The notes beneath the pieces were generated by a model, which was given only the letters and a program-made list of their open reading frames with translations, was not told where the DNA came from and did no database searches. Made by a program: the position numbers and the translations under genes. DNA of 64,000 bases, taken from assembly GCA_030374805.1 (NCBI GenBank), contig JARGSG010000195.1, positions 310,001-374,000 of the forward strand. The letters run 5' to 3'. This document shows positions 19,586 to 30,214 of the stretch, in pieces; position 1 is the first letter of the stretch, and the number at the start of each line of letters is the position of its first letter. This DNA comes from Gracilaria gracilis. Taxonomy: Eukaryota > Rhodophyta > Florideophyceae > Gracilariales > Gracilariaceae.

Positions 19586-22500
19586 GAAGTAAGGTTAGCA
19601 TCGACATCCTCTAACGGTTCCGTCACGAGACCAACTTGATGCTCCGAAACGTACCATGTATAGTAAGCGAACAGGAAACCTCCTTTGCAGTTCTTTCGCG
19701 CCATGTGTTAGAGTCCCTTGGGCTCAACAACACTGAATTACTAGCTGCCGCGTGTGACCGTTTCAGAGGCGTAGCGGATGCCAGTGTGCTTCTCACGAAA
19801 CGGGAAAGGATGGCGCACGCAACCGAAAAGGGTAGAGTGTGCAACATTTCCCTGGGGTCGAGGATGAATGACCGCACTACATTTCACTCGGACGTCGGAT
19901 ACGAGGACGGCAAGCTAGATGATGCAGAACTTTACATCGACGTGGGTGAGAACCCCAGTGAAGATCTAAGGAAAGGACGCAAACTCCGTGTGAAGGACAC
20001 AAGGCGTGAGGGAATGAGTGCAGAGGGAGCACAGAGATTTCCCAGTTGTTCGAGGAGTATGAGGATGTCTTTCGACTCCGTCTTGGAAAGTGGGAGCCCG
20101 CGATGGTAGAGCCTATGCGTGTGCGGCTCGATGACCGCAAGAATCCAATCAAGGTCAAGCCGCGGCAATATGCGCCGCCGCAACGCCTCTGGATGGAGAA
20201 GTACGTGCAGCGTCTCATTGACATGGGTTTGTTTACAGGGAATGTCATTGCAGACTCGCATAAAGCGCAACTTATAGTTCCAAAACCCAACTCAAGGTCT
20301 TCTTTCAGAATGGCAATCGACTTGCGGCCGGTCAATGCTGCAACCATTTAGGAATCAGGGCCAATGCCTAACCTAGATGCGGAAAGGTTGGATTTTGCAG
20401 GAATTCAGGTCTTCGCGTGCCTCGAATTTGTCAGTGGATACTGGCAGCTTCCTCTACAACCAGACTCGCATCCAGCATGTGGTATAGTGACTCCACGAGG
20501 AATTTTAGCCTCAAAGCGGGTGCTTCCTGGATGAGCTAACGCTGCAACTCATTTTCAGAGCAATGTTGAGCCGTTGTTCAGAACCCTTCGAGACCTCATG
20601 AAAGCCTGGAGTGATGATTTGGTCCTACACGCTACGGACGAGAAAGAGTTGCTCGTTTTGCTGGAGAAGTTTTTCCTGACATGCAGAGAGTACAACCTCT
20701 TCTTGTCAGCCCAAAAGTCGAAGTTTTACGCAACTGAAATTCGATGGTGTGGAAGACGTATATCAGGGGATGGGTACAAAATGGACCCGAACAACATTAG
20801 TAGCCTCAAGGCCATGGACATACCACGAACTGCGGAGGAACTGAGACAGTTCGTTTACTGTTGCAGGTAGATGTCGAGGGCTATTCCAAACTTTGCGAAA
20901 CAGATTGCGCCCCTCACCCAGGTACTTGAAGAAGCGTACGCCAAGGAGGGTAAGCGCACTGCCAGAGCAATTAAAAGCATCCCATTGGAAGCGCTGTCGT
21001 GGGGCAACGCGCAGGAGGCAGCTTTTGTGGACATTCAAGAGGCACTACGGAACGCAGTGAAGCTTGCGTACTTCGATCCTAACAAGCTCGTTTGCGTCTA
21101 CACAGACGCCTCCGAGCTCTACTGGTGGCAGTGGTCACTCAAACGGACCAAGAGCAGTTGAGCCTGGAGACATAGGAGCAGCGGCACGATCCGCTGGCGT
21201 TTCTTGGATCGGAGTTCAAAAAAGCTGAGACAAGATGGAGCATGTTTGAGAAAGAAGGTTACGCTATATTTCGGACGTTCGAGCAGCTCGACTGTATGCT
21301 TCTTTGCGGATCTGAGGTCCATGTGTTCACGGATCATAGGACCTTACTGTTCGTGTTTGCACCTTATGCCTTTGCACGAGCGCTGGGGAGACACATTGTA
21401 TCCAAGGTCCAGCGATGGGCTCTGTTTTTGTCCCAATTCAGTTACCTTATCTAACACATTGATGGTTTAAAAAATATCTTCGCTGACATCCTCACACGTT
21501 GGCTCCGGGGGTATCCGAAGGAAAGACCGCTCGCAAGGACATGAAGTTTGGTGACAAGAACCTCACGAGCGGTACCCAACAGTGACGAGATGGAGTGGCC
21601 AACCTTAGATATAATCAAAAAGAAGCAGTCCAGTCACCACAACGAAGTGCCAACAGACGCCGTGCAGGACAATGATGGATCTTTGAGGCAGCAGGGAGCA
21701 ATCCGGGTCCCAACCAGTGCACTAATCCTGCAGCAGACACTGATGGTCATCGCGCATTGTGGCACAGCGGGTCATAGAGGAAAGGACGCCACAGAGACCT
21801 TGGAGCGTGAGCAATTCATTTGGAATACACTCGAGACGGACGTAATTTCCCTTTTCGACAGTTGTTTACACTGTCTGGTTTCACGAAGCGGTAAAATGAT
21901 CCCACGGTCCCTTGGAACTGCGTTGCATGTCATACGTCCAAACGAAGTAGTTCACTGCGACTTTTTATATATGGGACCTAGAGTGAACCATCAGAAGTAC
22001 ATACTGGTGCTCAAGGACGATCACTCTGGATACGTTTGGCTCTATGCTACTACAGAAGCCACCGCGAGTGCGGCAGTGGATGCGCTTTCGCTCTGGGTGA
22101 GGGTATTCGGATGTATGGAGTGGCTCATAACAGATCAGGAAAGCCACTTTCGAAAATGAAACTTTGCGGTCTCTCTCTCAAAAGTTTCATCTGCGCCATC
22201 ATTTTACGACAGCGTACTTGCCGTTGGCGAGTGGAACTGTTGAGCGCATGTGTCGAGGAGTGCTACGAGGAACCAGGGCACCTCAGTGAAGGGAAGCTGA
22301 GCCCAAAGAACGGGCCAGCTGTTTCCGAGTGCATGCAGAGCGTTCTTAACCAATCACCACTTAAGCGCTTAGGTCTGCGAAACAAAAAAACGCCAAAAGT
22401 CTACTGAAGGCCACTGGAGGTGTTCATGGGGCAGAAGCCTTCAAGGGTCTTGATGAGAGCACTACCGATTTCGGCCTATCAACATGCTAGACCTGCAGAC

Positions 22501-23114
22501 TTTGTGCAACTTTAGAGGGTCGTTCGGATTGATGAAATTCAGAGAGCTTTAGAAGATATGCATCGAGAGGTCAGCGAAAGGGTCTCTAAATCCAGACATC
22601 GAACGATTGAGAAACACAACGAACGAACCAACGTTTTACAAATCAACTTTGAGGTGGGGGGTTTTGTGCTTGTAAGATGCAGGAACAAGCGTGATCACAC
22701 GCTCTCGTTTACTAGGAGGGTCCCAAGAAGAGTGTTGCAGGTGAAAGGCACGATGTTTTCATCGTGCAGAATTTGGAAGACGAAGCGAAGCAAGACGTCA
22801 TGCCTGTGCGCAGAATGATGCTCTTTCGCGCCGCACTGGAGAACATTGCCGTTGATGAGTCCCAGTTGCAGGCGACTGCGCACACTGAGGCTAGCTACGA
22901 AATAGTTGATACAGCGGAAGGAATCAGGAAACGAGAGGGTGGCTTAGAGCTACTGGTGAAGTGGGAAGGTCTGCCGGAAGCAGAGGACAGAATCTGGGAA
23001 CCCCTGCGAAGTATTTTCAAAGACGTACCAGGACTTTTTCAAGATTTTCTACACACTGCAGGGCAGCGAACTCTCAAGCACGCCGCCATAGAACAATGCT
23101 CTTTTGACAAGTAA
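19586..23114 (+). pseudogene. pol of the Ty3 chromovirus: PR end, RT, RNase H, integrase, chromodomain
   Basis: Coding resemblance starts with the protease end (RNVPCIVSEQETSF.., SLGLNNTELLAAACDRFRG). RT follows at about 20046-20870 (QLIVPKPNSRSSFRMAIDLR, FACLEFVSGYWQLPLQPD, AWSDDLVLHATDEKE). The usual Y-A/V-D-D is WSDD here. RNase H has VYTDASELYW and VFTDHRTLL. Integrase at 21548-22160 shows an HHCC-like zinc site (H..H...C..C near LILQQTLMVIAHCGTAGHRG and SCLHCL) and then HCDFLYMGPR and LITDQESHF. A chromodomain closes the protein (YEIVDTAEGIRKREGG.., LLVKWEGLP, RIWEPL). Many stops (for example 20349, 20868, 21452) and frame changes make it non-functional. Confidence 0.82.
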
Positions 23115-23131
23115 CTCCTCTACCGTTGTAT

Positions 23132-23452
23132 GAAAGTTATGGGGCAGTATACCGCATTATCCTAGAGCCGCACGATTGAGAGAACGACCGCTGTCATATC
23201 GAAAGCTTATCGTTTCAGCTCAAATCAGGATCGCAGAGCGCCCGGTTTCCGCAGCGCCTGTGAGTTCTAGACGAGCGACGAGCGCAATTAACGACCAGAG
23301 CGTCGCCGGCGCGGGGATTTAAAAGGGCGAAGAGCGAGGCTCCAAACAATAAAGGCAGAACGCACAGCCGCATTCAGCGCTGTCGTGGTTCCGTTGCCGT
23401 TTGATCGTGTTTCTTGCCTGTAGCTCCCCGGAGGTCCCCACAGTACGTCTCT
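23132..23452 (+). repeat. 3' LTR of the Ty3 element
   Basis: Direct repeat of 2921-3245, starting 17 bases after the pol stop (GAAAGTTATGGGGCAGTATA). It is followed at 23453-23457 by AACAT, which also precedes the 5' LTR. Confidence 0.85.
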
Positions 23453-23457
23453 AACAT

Positions 23458-24615
23458 CTCTGTTTCCTCTTCATCAATCTCCAGGGTATTTCTACGAAGC
23501 CTAAATTGGAGCAAGTGGTAAGCTTGACCTTGAAGGTGAAACTGGAATAACCACATGGTGGCACCTTCGAAAAAACCATTTTGGTCAAAAGCAATCTGGA
23601 GCTTCTGGAGAAACTTAAGTAACCCAGTGGGATCATCACCTGTAAGGTAGTATCAACCATCTGGAAGCTGAGCTTCTTATGGTGCTTCGTGATCTTCTAC
23701 GCAACCTCCTGGGTGTAAGCAGAGGATCGGTTTTTTAACCGATATGAACTATAATCAACCGCTTTGATGAACATTTCTTTCAGTGGCTGACGCACCTCTA
23801 GAGTTGTATCGGTGTCCGAATCCGAGTCGGACGAGTCGTACCCTTTCTTCTTACCTTTACGGTTTCCCTTTGACCACTTCTTCGCCAACCTGTTCGGTTT
23901 CTTCTTGCGTTTACCTTTACGGTCACCATCCGACGATGAACCAGTATCGGTATCGGAGCTCAAGGAATCGGCTCCAGAGTCGTAGCTGCGACTCTTTCCC
24001 TTCTTCATCCTCCATTTTTTCTTGCGGTTTCTTCTTCGTCGCCCATCTCCCGGGTCAGTCGAATCGTCTTCAGGTCCACCAGTCTTGGTGTTCTTTCGAA
24101 CGTTGCCCCCAATGGGTTTCAAGTACATATCTCGAGGTCCCGTCTCTGTAGGCCCTCTTTACCTTGCCTTACACCTTGTAAGTACGCACGATAGGCCAAA
24201 ATTGGCTAGATTGGTGTGGGAGCCCATGCGCGGATCCCTTGTAGTACGCGAGTTACCATGTGTAACCCAGGGTTTTAGTTTCCGCCATTCCTTCGGAATC
24301 TCAAAGGTCTTGCACTAATCGGTAGATAAGCTCCCCGGCACCCCTTAGGAGGAATGTTTCAACTAATTTAGGTATGCGCTGAGAGAATTATAGAACGGCT
24401 GGATCAATTACCAAATGGGTAACTGCGTCCATGTCCATAGAGGTCATAGCTTCATTAACCATAGCGGTAAAAGGAACTTTTGCTCGATCTTCCAATTCGA
24501 GCCAAAGGTCCTCAACCGTTGCCGGCAGATCTCTAATAGGTTCTGAAGCCAACGGAGGTTGAGTGATCGCATCCTTTGAGGATTTTGTGGCTAGTTGGCG
24601 CGCTTGAGCCATCAC
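23458..24615 (-). pseudogene. Retroelement gag, 5' fragment (partner at 2603-2920)
   Basis: On the minus strand, an N-terminal frame begins at ATG 24615 (MMAQARQLATKSSKDAITQP). Next comes a Lys/Arg/Ser/Asp-rich segment (24128-23697, RKGKRKKKPNRLAKKWSKGN). The capsid start lies in shifted frames: GDDPTGLLKFLQKLQIAFDQ, GFFEGATMWLFQFHLQGQAY and LRRNTLEIDEEETEM. The same block order is seen in the gag of the 11-kb element (GEDPIMVLDFLARFVAEADI.. NEGQAYVALPHFLRG). It ends at the target duplication of the Ty3 insertion and continues at 2920. Frameshifts are present besides the split. Confidence 0.7.
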
Positions 24616-25170
24616 TAATCCTTGTAGGTCGTTCCATAGTGACCAATACTGGTATTTGAACTCTCCTCGAGTATTAATACGAAACCGAATAGATCTTTGA
24701 ACTTCCAGAATCTTTGGAACGTCTTCTGTTCACCAGTAAAGGTACAACAAAAACCATGAAAAAAGTAAGTCCGGAGACCAAAATTTAGTCTAACAACAGA
24801 TGAGATATGGGGCCGCCTGTCGTAAGCAAATGCTCGTGGGCTCAACCTATAACGAGGAGAAGCACACAACTATTATAGTAGTAGGGGAGCTGAAATCCGC
24901 AGGGACAAACGGCAAAAAAAACTAGTTCAAACAGTGTTAGTGTACGGTAGTAGACGTAGACGCGCAATAGAACCTGAATAGTAATAGAGTAGCAAGTAAT
25001 GACGATGATAAAGTTACTGATTTGATGGTGCCTAACTTTTCAATACCCAAAAGAAAAGGGGAGGTGCACCGTAATATATAAAAGGGGCACAGAAACCGCT
25101 TTCTCGTGCAGACCTGACGTCAGAGTGCACAGAAAGGTCTACATGGCACTAATTAACTAAGATCTCATTG
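24616..25170. other. Probable leader or LTR of the disrupted minus-strand retroelement
   Basis: No coding signal. A TATA-like ATATATAAAAGGGGCAC at about 25074 and a GACGTC site nearby are visible, but the strand of use is unclear. No second LTR copy was found in the window, so the element is truncated. Confidence 0.3.
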
Positions 25171-25172
25171 TA

Positions 25173-26738
25173 CAGTGGTCGAAGTTTTGTAATATCAAAA
25201 CGACGACCACAGTTTTCAACCCCTTCCCATAAAATTTCGTCGGCCAACCGCTACGTCCATGAAGTAGACGTCAGGAGCCTTCTTCAGAGATATAATTAGA
25301 CAAAAAAGCTTGGAAGCAAGGCCAAATATAAGCGTGACATTGAACGAAATTTTCTTATATCAACGAAATTTTATAGCATTAATTGCAATAGTTCAAGTGT
25401 ACAACGAAAGTAAAAGCCCGCTATAGCCTCTTTCGTGTCAATTACAGAAACCGAACGATTAGGAATCGAATTGTATAAGTTTTTCATCATTTCCAGCGGC
25501 AACTTGTTCCACACGTCTTCCACAGTGTCAGCAAGCTCTCCCACACTGTGGAACTGTCTTTGACTCTCATGAACCTGCCCAGCCAACCAGGCCCAAACAT
25601 TTCCAATTATGTTTAGGCCCGGGCTCTTTTCTGGCCAGTCCAACACAGCTACATTATGGTCTGATATCCAATTTTTTGTAGCTTTCGCAAGATGGGGACT
25701 AACTCCATCCTGCATAAATACCCAGTTGTTACCCAGTTTTTCTGCAGCAAACGGTAAAAGATCCTTCTCGAAAATTTCTATGTAAAAAGCAGAGGTAATT
25801 GAACCATCAGAACCAGCCAAATTACCAGGACCATAGTAGGATATAGCAGCCCACACCATTACTTATTTTTCCCCTTTCATCGTCTTAGAAAAACTTCCGG
25901 TGTCTTCCTAAGATCGTGCCTGTATGACGTCATTTCATCCGAGACATATAGATTAAATCTTTTTGCGTCGGAAAAGATAACTTTCTTCCACTTCACAGCG
26001 TCAAGTCCAAGCTTCTCTTCGGCCCAAGAAAGGCGAACATTCTTATGTTCTTGTGTCATATAAATTGAAGTTGCCATTGACTTGTACCTTAAGTACCAAA
26101 CTTTCTTAAGAATCTGCTGGATGCGGCAAATTTATATCGGTAAATTGTACTTTGCTTGAACTTCCTTCGCAGTTGATTTGTGTAATTCGGCATCACATAA
26201 AATGGTCCGTTTAGTGTTCTCAGAAATTTTTTGATTGCGTGCTTTTCATTGTTTTTGATGTGATCGCTTTGGGCGGCTTAAGAATTGCGGCACTGTGGAG
26301 CGGTGAGGGCCAACTTTTTCGGCTATCTGTTCGTGGCTCATGCCGTGAGAGTGGTGTGCAAAAACAATTCTCTTTTCCACATCGGTTAAAAGTTTTTCTC
26401 GCGGCATAATGTTGGACTGCTTTTTTGCAGAAGGGCGTAAAATTGTAGAATGGATTAAAGGGTACTGGGGTTGTAGTATAAAAGGTCAGAAAGATCAATG
26501 CTTTGGCGCTATTTTATGTTTGAAATTAACTGCAGCTATAAAAGTTCGCAGATATATAAAACTTTCGTTGAGTTATGTCTTTATTGCTCGTCGTCCACAA
26601 CACTAGTGTTGCTGAGATTATATCACAGTACAGAGATCATTCGTAAACTGTGAGTGCGACAGTATTTGAGCTGCGTTGCCGTACTGTTTGTCTTGTAAGC
26701 GGCATTTACGTTTTGATGTTACAAAACTTCGACCACTG
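25173..26738 (-). mobile_element. Tc1/mariner element with 30-base inverted ends and TA duplication
   Basis: The ends are CAGTGGTCGAAGTTTTGTAA.. at 25173-25202 and its reverse complement at 26709-26738, matching at 29 of 30 positions. The dinucleotide TA flanks both sides (25171-25172 and 26739-26740), the standard Tc1/mariner target duplication. The 1566-base length is typical. The transposase inside is broken. Confidence 0.92.
25371..26406 (-). pseudogene. Tc1/mariner transposase, inactive
   Basis: Start at ATG 26406: MPREKLLTDVEKRIVFAHHS, HGMSHEQIAEKVG (helix-turn-helix) in one frame. VKWKKVIFSDAKRFNLYVSD (first catalytic Asp) then YRHDLRK at 26077-25877. MVWAAISYYGPGN.. NNWVFMQDGVSPHLAKATK (second Asp) and DWPEKSPGLNIIGNVWAWL at 25859-25371. 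In the family the last block is SPDLNPIENLW. Both its Asp and its catalytic Glu are Gly here, so the active site is lost as well as the frame. Confidence 0.88.
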
Positions 26739-27187
26739 TACTACCGGTAATGTTCTCTTAACTAGAATAAAAAATTTGCGAGAACGACGGTGGAGGATGA
26801 ATAAAAATGAGGGCCATATTGTTGTGGTAAGGGCAGTGATAATTTGAATATAAGAAACCCACAGTGTAGAGATGAAGATTAGAGCATACCTATGATGCCT
26901 CTAAAATATGTCTCTAAATGTTTCCTTTTAGAGACACAGTTTAAAGCGCCAGTGGCGCGCACACCTAACAGTTACCTCAAAATCTTTACCACGAGTAGAA
27001 GCCTTTTAAACGTAGAATAAACCACAGCCAATCATAGTAGACACGCATACACACCCTCCCAGTCTCATTCTACTTTTTCTGGAAACAAGCACTCGACCCC
27101 ACCTATCCAGTCTCTCAAATCTGTCTTGCTCGTATGACTACTCCTTGCTCTTTCAGTGTGCACAACGTCTGTAGACATTGAGCAAGA

Positions 27188-28555
27188 ATGGTTTCAAGAG
27201 GAATACAAGAAGTGATTTTTCTCTACTCTCATTATCAAGAGATGATGGTTTGCAGTATAGTAACTCTGATACTCTTCCAACGACTTCTTCGCCATCGATT
27301 GAATCATGGTGACAAGGGCAGACTCCCAGGATCTCGCGCAATACATAGAGAAAAATCAACGTGGCACGAAGACTACTTGAGCTCTGAGAGCACATATTCA
27401 CTCAAACAGTTTCGTAGAAGATTTTGCGTGCCGAGATCGTTGTTTTGGAAGCTACACAATGATCTAGTTGCAAAATATCATTTTGTTTTCAAACAGAAAA
27501 AAACCTCGTACGGTAATGTTGGGCACCCATCTGAAGTTAAGATACTAACTTGTTTACAATTTCTAAGAACAAACAGGACCTACGACGACCTGGATGATGG
27601 TTGACGGATGTCATCGGTAGCAATAAGGTACTATGTACGCCAATTCTGTAGATGTATTGTTGATGTCTATGGTCCTATATACCTGAACCGAAGACCTTCA
27701 GTTCAGGAGATGGATATAGTTTCAGAGAGATATGAAGAAGTTGGTTTCAAATGTTGCGTTGGGGCTATTGATTGTTGCAAGCTACTGTAGAAAAACTGCC
27801 CTATTGAATTGAAAGGATAGTACCAAAACGGGAAGGATGGTAAAGTGGCTAAGATTACTGCCAAAGCGAGGTGCAATCATGATCTGTATATTTGGCATTG
27901 GTTTGATGGCCGTCCGTCAACTGACAATGATAAGACCTTGGTGGAAAGATCTCCACTTTTCAATGACATTCTGATGGATAATTTTTCGTTCTATCTATCT
28001 CAAGCGTTTAAGATTTCGGCGTCATCCGTTCCACGCAATCTGCCATGTTATCTTGTAGATGATATATACCCAAAATGGCCAATATTTGCGGGACCGATTC
28101 ATCAGCCTGGTTCAGTGCAAGAGAGTAGGTATACGAAGCGGCAAAAAGGTACAGGAAGGATATAGAGCGTTGCTTTGCAGTTTTACAGGCGCGAATTAAG
28201 GTATTACGGGATAATACTAGCTCATGGTTTCTTGAAGAAATTGTTACAATGTCACAAGCATGTGTTTTTCTCCCCAACATGATCATCCGAATGCAGCATG
28301 AGGGATTGTTTGAGGAAGACTTTGAGGAGCAGGACGGACAAAATTGATATTCTGACTGAACTACTCAACAGCGATATTGATAACGTACACAATACAGATG
28401 CAGAGGCCAGTGGACATGATGATACGAGTTATGACGAACTTTCCACACAAGTGACAGAATGGGAGTCATTTATCGTTCTCCATGGGCTCGTTGCATCGGG
28501 CATTAGGCACGCAAAACTGAGAGAGGATCTCATTCAGAGATTGGGAAACTTCTAG
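27188..28555 (+). pseudogene. PIF/Harbinger transposase (Plant_tran type)
   Basis: Motifs in order: QFRRRFCVPRSLFWKLHNDL, VGFKCCVGAIDCCKLL (first Asp), KNCPIELKG, LYIWHWFDGRPSTDNDKTLV (second Asp), RSPLFNDIL, CYLVDDIYPKWPIFAGPI, RKDIERCFAVLQARIKVLRD (third catalytic Glu) and HAKLREDLIQRLG. The in-frame stops at 27602, 27788 and 27818 fall where the family has Trp or Gln, so each can be explained by a single G-to-A or C-to-T change. Frame changes occur near 28140 and 28300. Decayed but easily recognised. Confidence 0.85.
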
Positions 28556-28679
28556 TTTAATTATGTAGAGGTATCATTGCATTCATTACTAAAGGGAATC
28601 TCCAAGAAGTAGTTTTAGTCTTGGAGGGTTCCCACGCTATGTGCTTGACCCTGATGGAGGGACACTTATCAGATTACCA

Positions 28680-29434
28680 TCATGGATTCCAAGTTGGGAA
28701 AATTTCATCACTTAGGTGTCCCGCATCTTCTGCAATCTTTACATTTTCTCCTGCGCATCTCCCTGGTACAGCATCTACATCGATTGTTTGTGATGCTCCT
28801 TCTCCGAGGTCACATCCTATGGCGTGCTTCGGTGCCTGTACCTCGCCCAAAATCCGTTTCATGATCATTTTTCTCTCTTCACTGCCCTTCGGTAGGACCT
28901 GTAGTAATTTGAAGTGGTTCTCACGCTGATTATGGAGCTTGTTTTGTGCGCAGAAGCGCTCCTTTGCATTACTGGCCCGACGTAGCTGTCCCTCCATTGT
29001 CTTCGCAATCTTTCTCGCTTCCTCATCAGCCATTTTCTGATCCTCAAGCGCCTTCATCTTCTTGATACCAATTGGTCTACATCTCCCTTTCGTTATCATA
29101 TCTTTTGCGTCTGCACCGACACTTCTGTCAAAGTCCGAACCCATCACTGGTTTTCCATGCTTTACGTCCTCCTGCGGTCCATCACTGTCTCATTTGGTAC
29201 GATACCCGGTGGCAGAATCGCTGGTACACCTGTATCTATCACCGCTTTTGTGCTGCGCAGACAAAAACTCCGCAGCATCTACGTAATGAAACTCAGGAGC
29301 GTACTGGAATACTCCCTTCTCATCCTTGCGTCCACCTGCTAAGCGATAAAGCTTCATGGCCTTGTCATTAACATCCTCCGACGTCGCTGAAGTGCAACGC
29401 TCTCCTTGAGAGATTCCCGCGACTTAGTTATTTC
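28680..29434 (-). pseudogene. Harbinger MYB/SANT-like partner protein
   Basis: Minus-strand reading: TSEDVNDKAMKLYRLAGG, KGVFQYAPEFHYVDAAEF, a stop, then MGSDFDRSVGADAKDM.. RCRPIGIKKMKALEDQKMAD and a long helical tail (NAKERFCAQNKLHNQRENHF). The DVVDKAL..LY / FKFEHCW / RPIGxKKxK order is the plant and protist Harbinger ORF2 pattern (MYB-like domain plus NAM-associated C-terminal domain). It converges on the transposase, as is usual. A TAG inside (before DSDGPQEDV) disables it. Confidence 0.7.
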
Positions 29435-29487
29435 CCGACATATCGGCTGGGTTGATTATGACTACATACGATGGCCACGTTGGTGGA

Positions 29488-30170
29488 TGGCACACTTGGG
29501 AAACGGCAGAGTCCAGGCGGTTTGCACAGCATTGCTGGTAATTCTGCACCATTTATGGGATTATTCTAGATTATTATAGTATTTGCCGTACAGTATGGGA
29601 GGTTAGCTACACGCTATATAGTGTCGGGCAACCGGCCCCGCCACCAAGTAAATCTCCCCAACGAGGGTTTGCTCTAAACTCTTCGCCTTGGGCGGTATTC
29701 AACTCCTTCTCGGAGGGATATCCCGTAGCATACAGACTGTCTATCCGCCCTGGGTCAACCAAACGAACCCAGTTGTGGGAGTACTACACCGCTATTTGTC
29801 GCGTTCGCCTTGTATAAGGCTTTGCCCGGCTTTGCCGTCTCTCTCCGTCACTCTCGTGACTTCTCCTTTCTTTTTTCCCCTTTTTCTGGTTGTTCTTCGC
29901 GACTTGCGGCTTGTGCTAACACCTGTCTACACTTGCCACTCCTGTGGAACACCGCCTCATCTGAGGATACGCACGCACCGTTTACAAGGATTCCAGCTTC
30001 TGGTTTACTTACCTTCCTACGCCTGGCGTGAACGGTGGGCTCGGCCTTACAAACCGACTCCGTCGTGTCATCCCTGGAGGGGCTTTGCTACTGTGCTGCC
30101 TCGCCTGAGGAAGATCCCGAACGTCTTCGTGGTTCTTTCCCCATTGGGGTATTGCACTACAAACAGCCGT
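29488..30170 (+). repeat. Left terminal inverted repeat / shared leader
   Basis: Reverse-complement match to 39936-40610. Anchors: CACAGCATTGCTGGTAATT, TATTCTAGATTATTATA, TCAACCAAACGAACCC, ATTTGCCCGGCTTTGCCGTC-like segment and GAAGATCCCGAACGTCTTCG. A CTATATAG box at about 29613 is not conserved in the other copy. The repeat ends just before the plus-strand gene start. Confidence 0.88.
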
Positions 30171-30214
30171 CTAACCAACCCGTTGCGGGGGCAGGCCTGC
30201 AACCGCCTGACCCG

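Larger units (their letters stand above)
4495..19594. mobile_element. Inserted block of about 15 kb with a TNP2-type transposase (ends uncertain)
   Basis: This block sits inside the protease of the Ty3 element. It holds a TNP2-like transposase (7458-10553), a divergent basic protein gene (5734-6948), an unrecognised gene (11170-11958), and three minus-strand genes including a duplicated pair. Two junction signatures compete. One is an inverted match TTTGGTACGAA (4495-4505 and, reversed, 19542-19552), with GGCC four bases further on both sides, which looks like terminal inverted repeats. The other is a 9-base direct repeat GAAGTAAGG (4503-4511 and 19586-19594), which looks like a target duplication. 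A CACTA-type element would normally make 2-3 base duplications, so the 9-base repeat may be chance. The block may be one large transposon with cargo or several insertions. Confidence 0.5.
2921..23452 (+). mobile_element. Ty3/Gypsy chromovirus, degenerate, with a 15-kb insertion
   Basis: Two similar LTRs (2921-3245 and 23132-23452) bound this element in the same orientation, flanked by the 5-base duplication AACAT at 2916-2920 and 23453-23457. In order on the plus strand it holds gag (3254-4354), the start of a retropepsin-like protease (4294-4505), then, after about 15 kb of foreign DNA, the end of the protease, reverse transcriptase, RNase H, integrase and a C-terminal chromodomain (to 23114). 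The gene order PR-RT-RH-IN-chromodomain is that of chromoviruses. Stops and frameshifts in pol show it is dead. It inserted into an older minus-strand gag. Confidence 0.85.

Noticed and set aside
4503..19594. 9-base direct repeat GAAGTAAGG as proof of a Mutator-type insertion
   Set aside because: Not accepted as proof: the block carries a TNP2-type, not a Mutator, transposase, and an inverted end-like match lies at almost the same place. Kept as one of two hypotheses.
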